From Bacteroidota bacterium (GTDB lineage Bacteria; Bacteroidota; Bacteroidia; Chitinophagales; Chitinophagaceae), in contig CANHGS010000003.1 of assembly GCA_947460595.1 (NCBI GenBank), positions 203,738 through 267,737 of the forward strand: a DNA stretch of 64,000 nt. Reading direction: 5' to 3'. The first letter of the stretch is position 1; each line of letters opens with the position of its first letter. The notes beneath the pieces were generated by a model. The model saw only the letters and a list, made by a program, of their open reading frames with translations. It did not search any database and was not told the DNA's origin. The position numbers were made by a program, and so were the translations under genes. Positions 16,781-25,077 of this stretch are shown here, piece by piece.

Positions 16781-17986
16781 ATGGCAGCAAAAAGAGTAGG
16801 TCTTGCAGAATTTTTAACACTGGCAAAAACACATCCCTTATTAGATGTGCGCAGCCCGGGTGAATACCTACACGCGCATATTCCTGGTGCACTAAGTCTA
16901 CCCCTGTTCAGCGATGAAGAAAGAAAAGTGGTGGGTACGGCTTATAAGCAACAGAGCAAACAAGTAGCCATTAAAATTGGTCTGAAATATTTTGGCGTGA
17001 AAATGGTAGAGATGGTGGAGACCGTTGAAGCTATGTTTAAAGATTTGAATCCTACAAAATCAGGATCCAATAAATCATCTTCCCAATCATCTAAAATAAG
17101 TCCTCAGAAATCAGATCAAAGCTCCAACACCAACATTCCTTTTTCTCAATCATCCCAAACCACCCAATCAACATTAAATACACCCACATTTATCTCAAAA
17201 ATTGTTTTGGTGCATTGTTGGCGCGGGGGTATGAGAAGCGCCGGTGTGGCCTGGTTGCTGGATTTGTATGGATACCAGGTCTATACCTTGCAAGGCGGCT
17301 ACAAAGCATACAGGGGTTGGGTGTTGGAGCAATTTGAAAAAGGGTATCCCATACAGATTTTGGGTGGATACACGGGCTCAGGTAAAACCGAAGTATTAAA
17401 AGCACTGGCCAACAAGTCCGAATGCGTAATAGACTTAGAAGGATTAGCTGGACACAAGGGTTCTGCATTTGGGAATATGGGATTGCCCTTACAACCATCG
17501 CAGGAGATGTTTGAAAATAAATTGGCTCAGGCGTTAGCAAATACTTCTCAAACAGAAGATATTGAAAAATCCTCTCCAAGATGTATATGGATGGAAGACG
17601 AGAGTCAGCGCATTGGAACAGTAATTATTCCAACAGTCTTGTACCAAAAGATGCGAGAAAAAAAAGTCTTCTTTTTGGATATTCCTTTTGAATCAAGATT
17701 GGATTATATCTGCATTCATTATGGAAAGTTTTCAAAAGATCAGTTGATCAATGCCATCATACGAATTAAGAAAAAACTAGGGGGCTTAGAAACCAAAACT
17801 GCTATCAACGCTTTGGTAGAGGACGATGTTCGCTCATCCTTCCGCGTACTCTTGCAGTACTACGATAAATTATACAGTAAGGGACTTGAGCGCAACCGCG
17901 AAAATCCCAGTTCACTAGTAACCCGCATAGATGCTCCAGTGGTGAATGACCAGGCCAATGCAGCGTTGGTGCAAGCTCAGCAATAA
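16781..17986 (+). CDS. mnmH: tRNA 2-selenouridine synthase
   Basis: 401 residues. N-terminal rhodanese domain (LLDVRSPGEYLHAHIPGAL; catalytic Cys146 in VLVHCWRGGMRS) followed by a P-loop domain (ILGGYTGSGKTEVL, residues about 193-206). MnmH swaps sulfur for selenium at the wobble uridine of tRNAs for Lys, Glu and Gln, through a geranylated intermediate. Residues about 90-137, inside the rhodanese domain, are a Ser/Gln/Asn/Thr-rich insert not expected in the family, but both active sites stay in frame. No selD is visible here. Confidence 0.92.
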   Translation: MAAKRVGLAEFLTLAKTHPLLDVRSPGEYLHAHIPGALSLPLFSDEERKVVGTAYKQQSKQVAIKIGLKYFGVKMVEMVETVEAMFKDLNPTKSGSNKSSSQSSKISPQKSDQSSNTNIPFSQSSQTTQSTLNTPTFISKIVLVHCWRGGMRSAGVAWLLDLYGYQVYTLQGGYKAYRGWVLEQFEKGYPIQILGGYTGSGKTEVLKALANKSECVIDLEGLAGHKGSAFGNMGLPLQPSQEMFENKLAQALANTSQTEDIEKSSPRCIWMEDESQRIGTVIIPTVLYQKMREKKVFFLDIPFESRLDYICIHYGKFSKDQLINAIIRIKKKLGGLETKTAINALVEDDVRSSFRVLLQYYDKLYSKGLERNRENPSSLVTRIDAPVVNDQANAALVQAQQ

Positions 17987-18207
17987 AGAGTTAAACAGTT
18001 TCCTCAAAAGAAAATTCAAAATATATTCCAAAACTGTTGGGTCTGCAAAGAAACTAGGAAGAAAATTCGGAAGATCAACATCAGAGAATGCCTGACTTAC
18101 CTGAACTAATTGGAATTTTCAAAAATCTACATCACCCACTCGGCGTATCTGCTAAGTAGAGGTGGGTGACCACAGTCATTTTTTGAACTTTTAAAAAAGG
18201 GTCTTTT

Positions 18208-18229
18208 TTTATACTAGATTGAGTATAAA
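18208..18229. repeat. dispersed palindrome, copy a
   Basis: Arms TTTATACT (18208-18215) and AGTATAAA (18222-18229) with centre AGATTG. Related to four further copies at 18752, 63506, 63536 and 63574. Confidence 0.8.
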
Positions 18230-18384
18230 TTGAAGGCCAATTAAAATCTGAGTTTTGTACCAGTCTTACTGAACCAATTTGGGAAATTGAAAAGGGTTAA
18301 TTGATAATTATACCCCAAGGGTACACTAAAGAAATAGAGCGTACACTAAATAATAGATCAGTAAAGAAATTTAATTATCTAACA

Positions 18385-18630
18385 CCTAATCAAGTGCTAC
18401 ATCAAAAAATTGCACTTATTGCTTGAACTTTCAACCTAATCAAGTGCTACAACAAAATTGTACTTATTAATTGAACTTTCAACCTAATCAAGTGCTACAT
18501 CAAAAAATTGAACTTATTAATTGAACTTTCAACCTAATCAAGTGCTACAACAAAATTGTACTTATTACTTGAACTTCCAACCTAATCAAGTGCTACATCA
18601 AAAAATTGCACTTATTGCTTGAACTTACAT
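18385..18630. repeat. five-unit tandem array with alternating 50- and 48-bp units
   Basis: Units begin CCTAATCAAGTGCTACA at 18385, 18435, 18483, 18533 and 18581, with lengths 50, 48, 50, 48, 50. Odd units continue TCAAAAAATTG, even units ACAAAATTGTACTT. Units 1 and 5 are identical except for the last bases. Units 1 and 5 can fold through AAGTGC/GCACTT and even units through TACAA/TTGTA. There is no unique spacer sequence, so this is not a CRISPR array. Confidence 0.95.
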
Positions 18631-18751
18631 TTAAAAAAAGGAAAACAAAAATAGTAACCTGTTCAAATCAAATACAAAATGTCAATTCCTTCTCAAGCCA
18701 CTCTAAAAAATCAAATTATTTATAAGAAAATCTCGGAGAAAATGACAGGCT

Positions 18752-18779
18752 ATTTTTATACTCGTTCTAGTATAAAAAT
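18752..18779. repeat. dispersed palindrome, copy b
   Basis: Perfect 11-bp arms ATTTTTATACT (18752-18762) and AGTATAAAAAT (18769-18779). The minus strand core reads TATACTAGAACGAGTATA, one base from copies c and e at 63.5 kb. Confidence 0.85.
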
Positions 18780-18866
18780 GGGCTAAAATATTTTTTCTCA
18801 AAAACTAAGTACTGTGAGCGGAAGTAGCGCAGTGTTAAAAGCTCAGATTTTCAGTTTTGGATTTAA

Positions 18867-20051
18867 TCATGCTTGGAAATAAAAAGATTTTATGGTGAGC
18901 CCGCCCATATAGCTCATCACAATGACAACTAACCAACCCACGGCCGTTAAAATACCGGAATGCTTATAAGTGCCTACCAGTGCGGATTTTCGAGAAACCA
19001 ATAACATAATGGCTAGCGCAATGGGTAGGATCAGCCCATTGAGCGCGCCAACGGTCACCAGAATCTTTACGGGATTTCCAATGATCATAAAAGCTAGGGT
19101 AGAAAAGACAATAAATCCGCTAATCAACCAACGTTCGTTTTTGGCAATCCATGGATGAAAGGTTTTTAAAAAAGAAACGGAAGTGTATGCGGCACCAACC
19201 ACTGAAGTAATAGCAGCACACCACATGACTACGCCAAAAAATCGATATCCCATTTCTCCGGCAGCTGCGCGAAAAACGGATGCTGGTGGATTACTCATGT
19301 CTAATTGCACGCCCTGCATAATCACACCAAGGGCTGCTAAAAACAAAACAAATCGCATCACTGCAGTGACCAAGATTCCTGTTACGGCACTCTTATTTAC
19401 AGATGGCAATTGGGCTTCTCCGGAAATGCCCGCGTCTAATAATCTATGCCCTCCTGCAAAACAAATATATCCACCAACAGTGCCTCCTACAAGGGTTACA
19501 ATAGCCGTGCTACTGATGATCTCGGGTACAAAACTATGTTGTAAAGCATCGCCCAATGGTGGATGAGAACTGAATGCCACATAAATGGTGAGTAGGATCA
19601 TGAGGATACCCAATAGTTTGGCAAAAAGGTCCATCATCTTACCCGCTTCTTTCATCCAAAAAATCATGAGCGCAATCACGCAACTAAACAAAGCGCCATA
19701 CGCCGTGTCCATGCCCGTTAGTACGTTTAATCCTAAACCGCATCCACCAATATTGCCAATATTAAATGCCAAGCCACCCAATAAAATTAATCCGGCCAAT
19801 AGATAACCCAAACCGGGCAAGAGTTCGTTGGCCAAGTCTTGGGCGCGTTTTCCCGTTACCGCCAATACGCGCCAGATATTCATTTGCGCGCCAATGTCTA
19901 ACAAAATAGAGATTACAATCACTAAGCCAAAACTGGAGAGTAATTGTTTGGTGAAGACCGTGGTTTGTGTTAGAAATCCTGGGCCAATGGCCGATGTGGC
20001 CATTAAGAATGCGGCTCCAGTTATAGCTGATGCGTTGGAAACTTTTTTCAC
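18867..20051 (-). CDS. NRAMP-family transporter of the 5-oxoprolinase operon (YcsG-like)
   Basis: 394 residues and about eleven hydrophobic segments. N-terminal ATSAIGPGFLTQTTVFT is the TM1 region; NRAMP metal transporters have an Asp-Pro-Gly-Asn motif here, which in this protein reads IGPGF. Loss of the metal-binding Asp/Asn argues against Mn/Fe transport and fits the YcsG-like branch found next to PxpABC (kipI/kipA) genes. Its start overlaps the pxpA stop by four bases, so it is translationally coupled. Likely role: uptake of 5-oxoproline or a related substrate, by context. Confidence 0.75.
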   Translation of the reverse strand: MKKVSNASAITGAAFLMATSAIGPGFLTQTTVFTKQLLSSFGLVIVISILLDIGAQMNIWRVLAVTGKRAQDLANELLPGLGYLLAGLILLGGLAFNIGNIGGCGLGLNVLTGMDTAYGALFSCVIALMIFWMKEAGKMMDLFAKLLGILMILLTIYVAFSSHPPLGDALQHSFVPEIISSTAIVTLVGGTVGGYICFAGGHRLLDAGISGEAQLPSVNKSAVTGILVTAVMRFVLFLAALGVIMQGVQLDMSNPPASVFRAAAGEMGYRFFGVVMWCAAITSVVGAAYTSVSFLKTFHPWIAKNERWLISGFIVFSTLAFMIIGNPVKILVTVGALNGLILPIALAIMLLVSRKSALVGTYKHSGILTAVGWLVVIVMSYMGGLTIKSFYFQA

Positions 20052-20809
20052 TTCTTGGGGGAGACTTTGGGTGATTGAATGTTTATGTCAGCAGATGTTA
20101 GGGCCTGATTGATTTGTTGGGCAAATGAAACTGCATGAGGGCCATCGCCATGTATGCAAATGGTTTCAGCTGATAAGGAAACTATTTTTCCTGAAACTGC
20201 AGTAACATTTTGTTCTTGAATCATTTGCAAGACCTGCGCTAAAGAACTGGCTTGATCATGAATCATGGCATTTGGTTGACTACGGGGTGTGAGGCTTCCA
20301 TTGTCTTGATAGGTTCTGTCTGCAAATACTTCTGAAACCGTGCTTAATCCAAGGGCTTGCGCTTCACTGATTAAATAACTACCGCTCAATCCATAAAAAA
20401 TGAGTGCGGCGTCAAAATCTTTAGCTGCTTGGCATATGACGCGAGCCATAGTTGCATCGCGCGCAGCCATATTGTATAAAGCCCCATGTGGTTTTACATG
20501 GTGCATGGCCACGGATGCTTCTTGCGTAATTCTTTGCATGAGTGCCAGCTGATCCCAAATCAATTGATAGAGTTCCTTTTCACTCAACTGCATTTCTGTG
20601 CGTCCAAAATTTTCCTTGTCTGCAAAGCCGGGATGCGCGCCAATGGAAACGCCGCTCTGTTTGGCCAGTGCAACGGTGGCGCGCATGATGGAATCATCGC
20701 CTGCATGATAGCCACAGGCAATATTGGCACTACTGATCAGGGGCATGAGCAGGGCGTCATTGTCCATACCTTCACCCATATCGCAATTGAGGTCAATTTG
20801 TTTAGTCAT
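20048..20809 (-). CDS. pxpA: 5-oxoprolinase subunit A (LamB/YcsF family)
   Basis: 253 residues from ATG 20809 (MTKQIDLNCDMGEGMDND), a better N-terminus than an in-frame ATG at 20881 that would overlap pxpC further. Motifs: DLNCDMGEG, SANIACGYHAGDDSIM, SIGAHPGFADKENFGRTEM, VKPHGALYNMA, FADRTYQDNGSLTPRS and CIHGDGPHAV. With PxpB and PxpC it opens 5-oxoproline to glutamate at the cost of ATP. Overlaps pxpC by eight bases. Confidence 0.93.
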   Translation of the reverse strand: MTKQIDLNCDMGEGMDNDALLMPLISSANIACGYHAGDDSIMRATVALAKQSGVSIGAHPGFADKENFGRTEMQLSEKELYQLIWDQLALMQRITQEASVAMHHVKPHGALYNMAARDATMARVICQAAKDFDAALIFYGLSGSYLISEAQALGLSTVSEVFADRTYQDNGSLTPRSQPNAMIHDQASSLAQVLQMIQEQNVTAVSGKIVSLSAETICIHGDGPHAVSFAQQINQALTSADINIQSPKVSPKK

Positions 20810-21779
20810 TAGAAAGGTATTCCTGTAAGCGGAAGTTACAGGCATTTTTGAGTTGGCGCAAATGCTTTTCTTGTGCCGCATACAAGGATTCGGCTGTGTT
20901 TAAGTCTATCAATTGAAAGCGAATACTGTCTCCGGCATTCAGCTGCGCCAAACTTGGTAGCGATACAGATGCCACATGACCCAGTCTAGGATAACCCGCC
21001 GTGGTTTGGTGATCAGCCATCAGCAAGATCGTTTGCGCATCTTGCAATAATTGCAGGGTACCAAAACCTACTCCAGATGAAAGACATTCTTTGTACTCAT
21101 CCAAATGCACAGGTGCAGATTGCAATCGATACCCCATTCTATTGCTATTGGTGGCAATTTGAAAGGGTTCATGAATCAGGCGTTGTTTGGAAGCATCATC
21201 TAATAATTCGTGTTCTGCCCCTGTAATCAAGTAGCAAGCACCTTGTGGATAGAGTTCCCGCACATTGGCTGTCCAAGGCATGACCGCGGGTTCTTCTACT
21301 TCATAAGAAAAGGGTTTGGCAAATGCTATCCAGTCTCCTTTTTGCAAATTGCGTCCTTGGTATCCGCCACGAACCGCAAAATTATTGGTGGTCTTGGACC
21401 CCAACCATTCATCTGCTTCAAAACCGCCCTTTACGCTTAAATAACATCGGGCACCAGCAACGGGTTTATTGAATTTGATCACTGAACCCGTTGGTACCAA
21501 CATGGGTTGGTTCAAGGCTATTTCTACGCCGTCTAGGGTTGCTTGAAAATCCGCGCCACTGAGCGCTATCAATGTGGGAGAGTTAAATTCCAATTGTGGC
21601 GCGGGATAGTGCATCTCCATGACCACTGCTCCGGTTGGATTACCCACTAAAATATTGGCCACTTGCATGGCAACGCAGTCCATTGCGCCGCCGGGTGGTA
21701 TACCCAAGTGCTGGAAGCCAAATCTACCGGCGTCGCGCAGACTATCTGCCATCCCTGATTTAATTACGCGTACGCCCAT
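20802..21779 (-). CDS. pxpC: 5-oxoprolinase subunit C (biotin-dependent carboxyltransferase-like, KipA)
   Basis: 325 residues. AHS2-type domain: SLRDAGRFGFQHLGIPPGGAMD, LIALSGADFQATLDG, YLSVKGGFEADEWLGSKTT, NRMGYRLQ and LLMADHQTTAGYPRLGHVA are hallmark segments of KipA/PxpC. It overlaps pxpB by one base and pxpA by eight, so the three subunits are made together. Confidence 0.93.
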   Translation of the reverse strand: MGVRVIKSGMADSLRDAGRFGFQHLGIPPGGAMDCVAMQVANILVGNPTGAVVMEMHYPAPQLEFNSPTLIALSGADFQATLDGVEIALNQPMLVPTGSVIKFNKPVAGARCYLSVKGGFEADEWLGSKTTNNFAVRGGYQGRNLQKGDWIAFAKPFSYEVEEPAVMPWTANVRELYPQGACYLITGAEHELLDDASKQRLIHEPFQIATNSNRMGYRLQSAPVHLDEYKECLSSGVGFGTLQLLQDAQTILLMADHQTTAGYPRLGHVASVSLPSLAQLNAGDSIRFQLIDLNTAESLYAAQEKHLRQLKNACNFRLQEYLSND

Positions 21780-22501
21780 CAGGATGGATTGTTTTTGAGT
21801 TGATAAAATTGGTTAATGCTAATGGCTTCAAACTGTACTTGGTCACCCGGTTGAAACAAACTGGGTTGATCATCATTGGCTCTAAACAAAGTCATAGGTG
21901 TTTGGCCAATCAACTGCCATCCCCCCGGGGAAGCAAAGGGATAGATCCCCGTTTGAACACCAGCTATCCCCACCGATCCAGCTGCCACAAGAGTGCGCGG
22001 TGTCTGCTTGCGCGGAGCCACAATACGCTCATCCAAACTACCCATATAAGCAAAGCCCGGTAAGAAGCCAATCATATACACCCGATAAGGTATGGCCGTA
22101 TGAATGGCCACAAATTCATCCAATTCCATTTTTTTCACCTCACAAAGCTCCACTAAATCAGGCGCCAAACTTTGGTGATAGCAAACCGGAATGCGCAGTT
22201 CTCTGGTGCTAGGCAAAGCCAGCAAATCCAATTGCTGCAAGGCATTGGTCAGGTACTGTTCCATGTATTGATAAACTGAAACATTACCCGCCCACTTTTT
22301 AATCAATGCTGCGTCATAGACCAAACTAATGGTGGAATAAGCTGGAATAATGTCTTTGATCCCATGCAGGTTTTCTTCTTTGAGCCAATAAAACAGGGCC
22401 ATTACTTGGGCGTTGATCTCATCCTTGATCAAATTTCCAAAGTCCAATGTGATGGCTTGGTCTCCAATGGGGTAGATCCTATATGGGAATGGTTTTTCCA
22501 C
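21779..22501 (-). CDS. pxpB: 5-oxoprolinase subunit B (KipI family)
   Basis: 240 residues from a GTG at 22501 (MEKPFPYRIYPIGDQAITLDFG). AHS1-type domain: IPAYSTISLVYD, RELRIPVCYHQSLAPDL, PYRVYMIGFLPGFAYMGSL, PRKQTPRTLVAAGSVGIAG, GGWQLIGQTPMTLF. First gene of pxpB-pxpC-pxpA-transporter. The operon runs divergent from the ECF sigma gene at 22622. Confidence 0.92.
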   Translation of the reverse strand: MEKPFPYRIYPIGDQAITLDFGNLIKDEINAQVMALFYWLKEENLHGIKDIIPAYSTISLVYDAALIKKWAGNVSVYQYMEQYLTNALQQLDLLALPSTRELRIPVCYHQSLAPDLVELCEVKKMELDEFVAIHTAIPYRVYMIGFLPGFAYMGSLDERIVAPRKQTPRTLVAAGSVGIAGVQTGIYPFASPGGWQLIGQTPMTLFRANDDQPSLFQPGDQVQFEAISINQFYQLKNNPS

Positions 22502-22520
22502 GCTACAAGTTAACCCTAAG

Positions 22521-22548
22521 TTGTCAGAACTGAAAGCGGCTATCTTTG
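22521..22548 (+). promoter_or_regulatory. promoter of the ECF sigma operon
   Basis: TTG at 22521-22523, 17-base spacer, TATCTTTG at 22541-22548 (exact -7 consensus). About 70 bases of leader before the ATG at 22622. Confidence 0.55.
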
Positions 22549-22621
22549 GTTCAACATTTTTTTTCTATCCCATACAACCCTTTCCTACAAAAAAGCATTT
22601 AACTAATAAAGCGGCTGATTG

Positions 22622-23179
22622 ATGGAACTAGCAAAACTGCTACAAGAATGCAAGGAAGAAAGGCTAACGGCCCAAAGATGGCTGTTTGACCGATTTTCTA
22701 CCAGCTTCTTTCTGCTTTGTAGAAGGTATTTGCGCAACAATGAAACCGCTGAGGAATGCATGATGAACGGGTTCTTGTGCATCTTCAAAGCCCTCCCCAA
22801 TTTTGAATACCAAAACGATGGAGCAGCTATTAACTGGATGAAACGGATCATGGTGAATGAGTGTCTGCGCAGTTTAAGAAAAAAAGAGCCCATGCTCTTG
22901 GTAGCAGAGGAATTAGCTCAAGAGGTTCCCGTGGCAGACAATGCCTTGGATCAATTGGCGGCAGAAGAATTGTTTCAATTGATTACGCAGTTGCCCATTG
23001 GTTATAGAACGGTGTTCAACTTGCACGTGATAGAGGGCTTGAAGCACGGAGAAATTGCGCAGGAACTAGGAATTACAGAAGGTACCAGTAAGAGTCAGTT
23101 AAACAAAGCTAGAGTGCTCTTGCAACAATTATTAGCAGCAAAAAATAGGGAAACAAATGCACAAAGAAAAACCAAATAA
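22622..23179 (+). CDS. ECF-type RNA polymerase sigma factor
   Basis: 185 residues. Sigma-70 region 2 (AEECMMNGFLCIFKALPNF, then INWMKRIMVNECLRSLRKKE, residues about 42-90) and region 4 (LPIGYRTVFNLHVIEGLKHGEIAQELGITEGTSKSQLNKAR, given in parts, about 122-165). The next gene overlaps it by 23 bases and encodes a single-pass membrane protein, the usual sigma/anti-sigma layout. Confidence 0.9.
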   Translation: MELAKLLQECKEERLTAQRWLFDRFSTSFFLLCRRYLRNNETAEECMMNGFLCIFKALPNFEYQNDGAAINWMKRIMVNECLRSLRKKEPMLLVAEELAQEVPVADNALDQLAAEELFQLITQLPIGYRTVFNLHVIEGLKHGEIAQELGITEGTSKSQLNKARVLLQQLLAAKNRETNAQRKTK

Positions 23180-23858
23180 TCCCTTAGCTGAAAAGCTAGA
23201 TGGCATGAATAGCCTTCCGGAAGGATTTGGCTTTTCTGCCAATCGGGTATGGGATCAATTAGAACAAGAATTACAAATCAAAAAGCCAAAACCAATCATG
23301 CTTTGGTTGCGCTATGCTGCCGCGATAGTCTTACTAGCAAGTGCCGCAACAATTTGGTTCTTGCAAAAAGAAACAACTATACCAACCAAATCTTCTACTA
23401 AACAAACAATTACAAAAACATTAGTAGTTCCTGCATCAGGAAGCAAAATAGAAGCGCCTGAATTAATCGCAAAAAGGGAAATGCCTGTGAAAAATAAAGT
23501 GTTGGTTTCAACTAGCATGGCTCTTGAATCAACTGCCCTTGTTCAAACAAGTATTCCTATAGAACCAAGCCCTATCATGGATTCCATTCAAACAAACGAA
23601 ACCATCGCGGTAGCAATTAGTAGTCCTGCAGTAACTACAAAACCCGCTTTGAAATCAAATCCAGTTCGTAAAAAATATCCCGTAGTGCATTTGTACGATT
23701 TATATCGGGAACCCGAACCCATCTATTCCAAATCAGCACCTAAAAGAACCATTACAGAAACAGATGAAAGCCCTGTTGCTCCTGTAGAGACCAACAGAAG
23801 TTTCTGGCTTCCAAAACCCAAACCAGTGATTATTACCTCATTAACAGACAACCAATAA
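23157..23858 (+). CDS. probable membrane anti-sigma factor
   Basis: 233 residues: cytoplasmic N-terminus (about 1-45, NRVWDQLEQELQIKKPKP), one transmembrane helix (about 46-66, LWLRYAAAIVLLASAATIWFL in parts) and a Thr/Pro/Lys-rich periplasmic part. No zinc-binding anti-sigma motif is visible. Assignment rests on the overlap with the sigma gene and topology. It overlaps the next gene by one base. Confidence 0.6.
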   Translation: MHKEKPNNPLAEKLDGMNSLPEGFGFSANRVWDQLEQELQIKKPKPIMLWLRYAAAIVLLASAATIWFLQKETTIPTKSSTKQTITKTLVVPASGSKIEAPELIAKREMPVKNKVLVSTSMALESTALVQTSIPIEPSPIMDSIQTNETIAVAISSPAVTTKPALKSNPVRKKYPVVHLYDLYREPEPIYSKSAPKRTITETDESPVAPVETNRSFWLPKPKPVIITSLTDNQ

Positions 23859-25039
23859 TGATGAAAAAACTATTCTTATGCTGCCTGATCATCTCAGGCT
23901 TAGCCAGCGGCTTGTTGGCTCAAAACAGAACCTATTATGCAGCTCCCATTAGTAGAGAAGACGCTAGCTATAACTACCCCAGAATTACCCAAGGGAAAGC
24001 GCATTTTAGTTTTTGGGGAATCCTTAAAGCAAATAATATTAATGGTACTATGATCTTGGACTTAAACAATATCAAACACCTCAAATACTTACCAAATCTA
24101 GATTCGTTAGTTAAAGCCATTCAACCCAGTTTAAAACCCCTTTTGGATTCTTTTAAAAACGATGCATTCAATAGACGGATTGATTATTTGTCTAACACAT
24201 TGAATCCTCAGATTCGGATCTTGAATTATGACAAAGCCCCCCAACAATTTGTCATCAAAGAGGGTGCCATGAATGAGTTAAAAACTACACAGGATACCAT
24301 TCGCATTAAAGCTTATGTACAAGTATCAAAGGAAGACGTATCGGTTTATAATGATACCCGATATAATGCCAGTAACAAACCAGAAATGCAACCTTTTTAT
24401 ATTGCGCTAGTCTTCAACAATGCTAGTGATTTGTATAGTTTACCCGAGAATAGTTTGCAAAATTGTATCAATAGACTCCACCAAGAACTTGGACCCGACT
24501 ATATTGCCAATGCCAATCCTAAATCCAATTATAGTGCGTCATTTGCTATGTTCAATGGAAAAATGTTTAGCCCAGGCAAAGTAAAATGGATTAAAAATCC
24601 AGGTCAGGTGCCTGAACTAGTCCCCAATATTTATGCAGGTATGCAATTTGCCAAAGGGGTTTTTGTACCATCTTTCTCTGCGGGAATTAGATTTACATCG
24701 GACAATAGAAGCAATAGTACCAGTAGGTTATACGCCATGTGGGAACCCCATTTCTTTTTTAGTAAGGATTTGTTGAACAATGTGATTACAGAAAGGAATG
24801 ATTTTTTAACGCTTCGATATATTCACATAGAAAACAAACAAGCGGCTTTTGACTTAGTGGGTAATGTTTCCATTGGTTATTTGGTGAGCAGAAAGGGCAA
24901 TTGGTTTGAACCCAATACTTATAAAGTAGGCATTCCCGGCGTAAGAAGTGGCTGGTTGCAATTAGAACCCGAATTCTTTTTCCATGGATTTCTAAAAGGG
25001 GTGAGCCCGTCTATCAAGTTGACCATACACTACGAATAG
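23858..25039 (+). CDS. secreted protein of unknown function
   Basis: 393 residues with a signal peptide (MMKKLFLCCLIISGLASGLLAQ); the start may be the second ATG at 23861. The mature part contains aromatic beta-strand-like segments towards the C-terminus (FVPSFSAGIRFTSDNR, LYAMWEPHFFFSKDLL, LQLEPEFFFHGFLKGVSPS), suggesting a small outer-membrane barrel or periplasmic beta protein. Third gene of the sigma/anti-sigma operon and so possibly its output or sensor. No family recognised. Confidence 0.6.
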   Translation: MMKKLFLCCLIISGLASGLLAQNRTYYAAPISREDASYNYPRITQGKAHFSFWGILKANNINGTMILDLNNIKHLKYLPNLDSLVKAIQPSLKPLLDSFKNDAFNRRIDYLSNTLNPQIRILNYDKAPQQFVIKEGAMNELKTTQDTIRIKAYVQVSKEDVSVYNDTRYNASNKPEMQPFYIALVFNNASDLYSLPENSLQNCINRLHQELGPDYIANANPKSNYSASFAMFNGKMFSPGKVKWIKNPGQVPELVPNIYAGMQFAKGVFVPSFSAGIRFTSDNRSNSTSRLYAMWEPHFFFSKDLLNNVITERNDFLTLRYIHIENKQAAFDLVGNVSIGYLVSRKGNWFEPNTYKVGIPGVRSGWLQLEPEFFFHGFLKGVSPSIKLTIHYE

Positions 25040-25077
25040 GTTTTTTGTATCTTTCGTGCAGAAGTAAAACTCCTGCA

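Larger units (their letters stand above)
17987..18866. other. 880-base gene-free region with repeats and hairpins
   Basis: No convincing gene. It holds a TCACCCAC/GTGGGTGA hairpin (18132-18139 / 18162-18169) followed by a T-run near 18178, two copies of a dispersed palindrome (18208-18229 and 18752-18779), a GTACACTAAA direct repeat near 18320 and 18341, and a five-unit tandem array (18385-18630). The flanking genes mnmH and the NRAMP-type transporter converge on it. Confidence 0.75.

Noticed and set aside
18385..18630. Possible CRISPR array
   Set aside because: Units repeat over their full length and alternate between two types; there are no unique spacers and no cas genes.
18867..20051. 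Manganese/iron transporter annotation for the NRAMP-type protein
   Set aside because: The TM1 metal-binding Asp and Asn are absent and the operon is 5-oxoprolinase.
20048..20881. Upstream start of pxpA at 20881
   Set aside because: It would add 24 residues overlapping pxpC; MTKQIDLNCDMGEG at 20809 is the family N-terminus.
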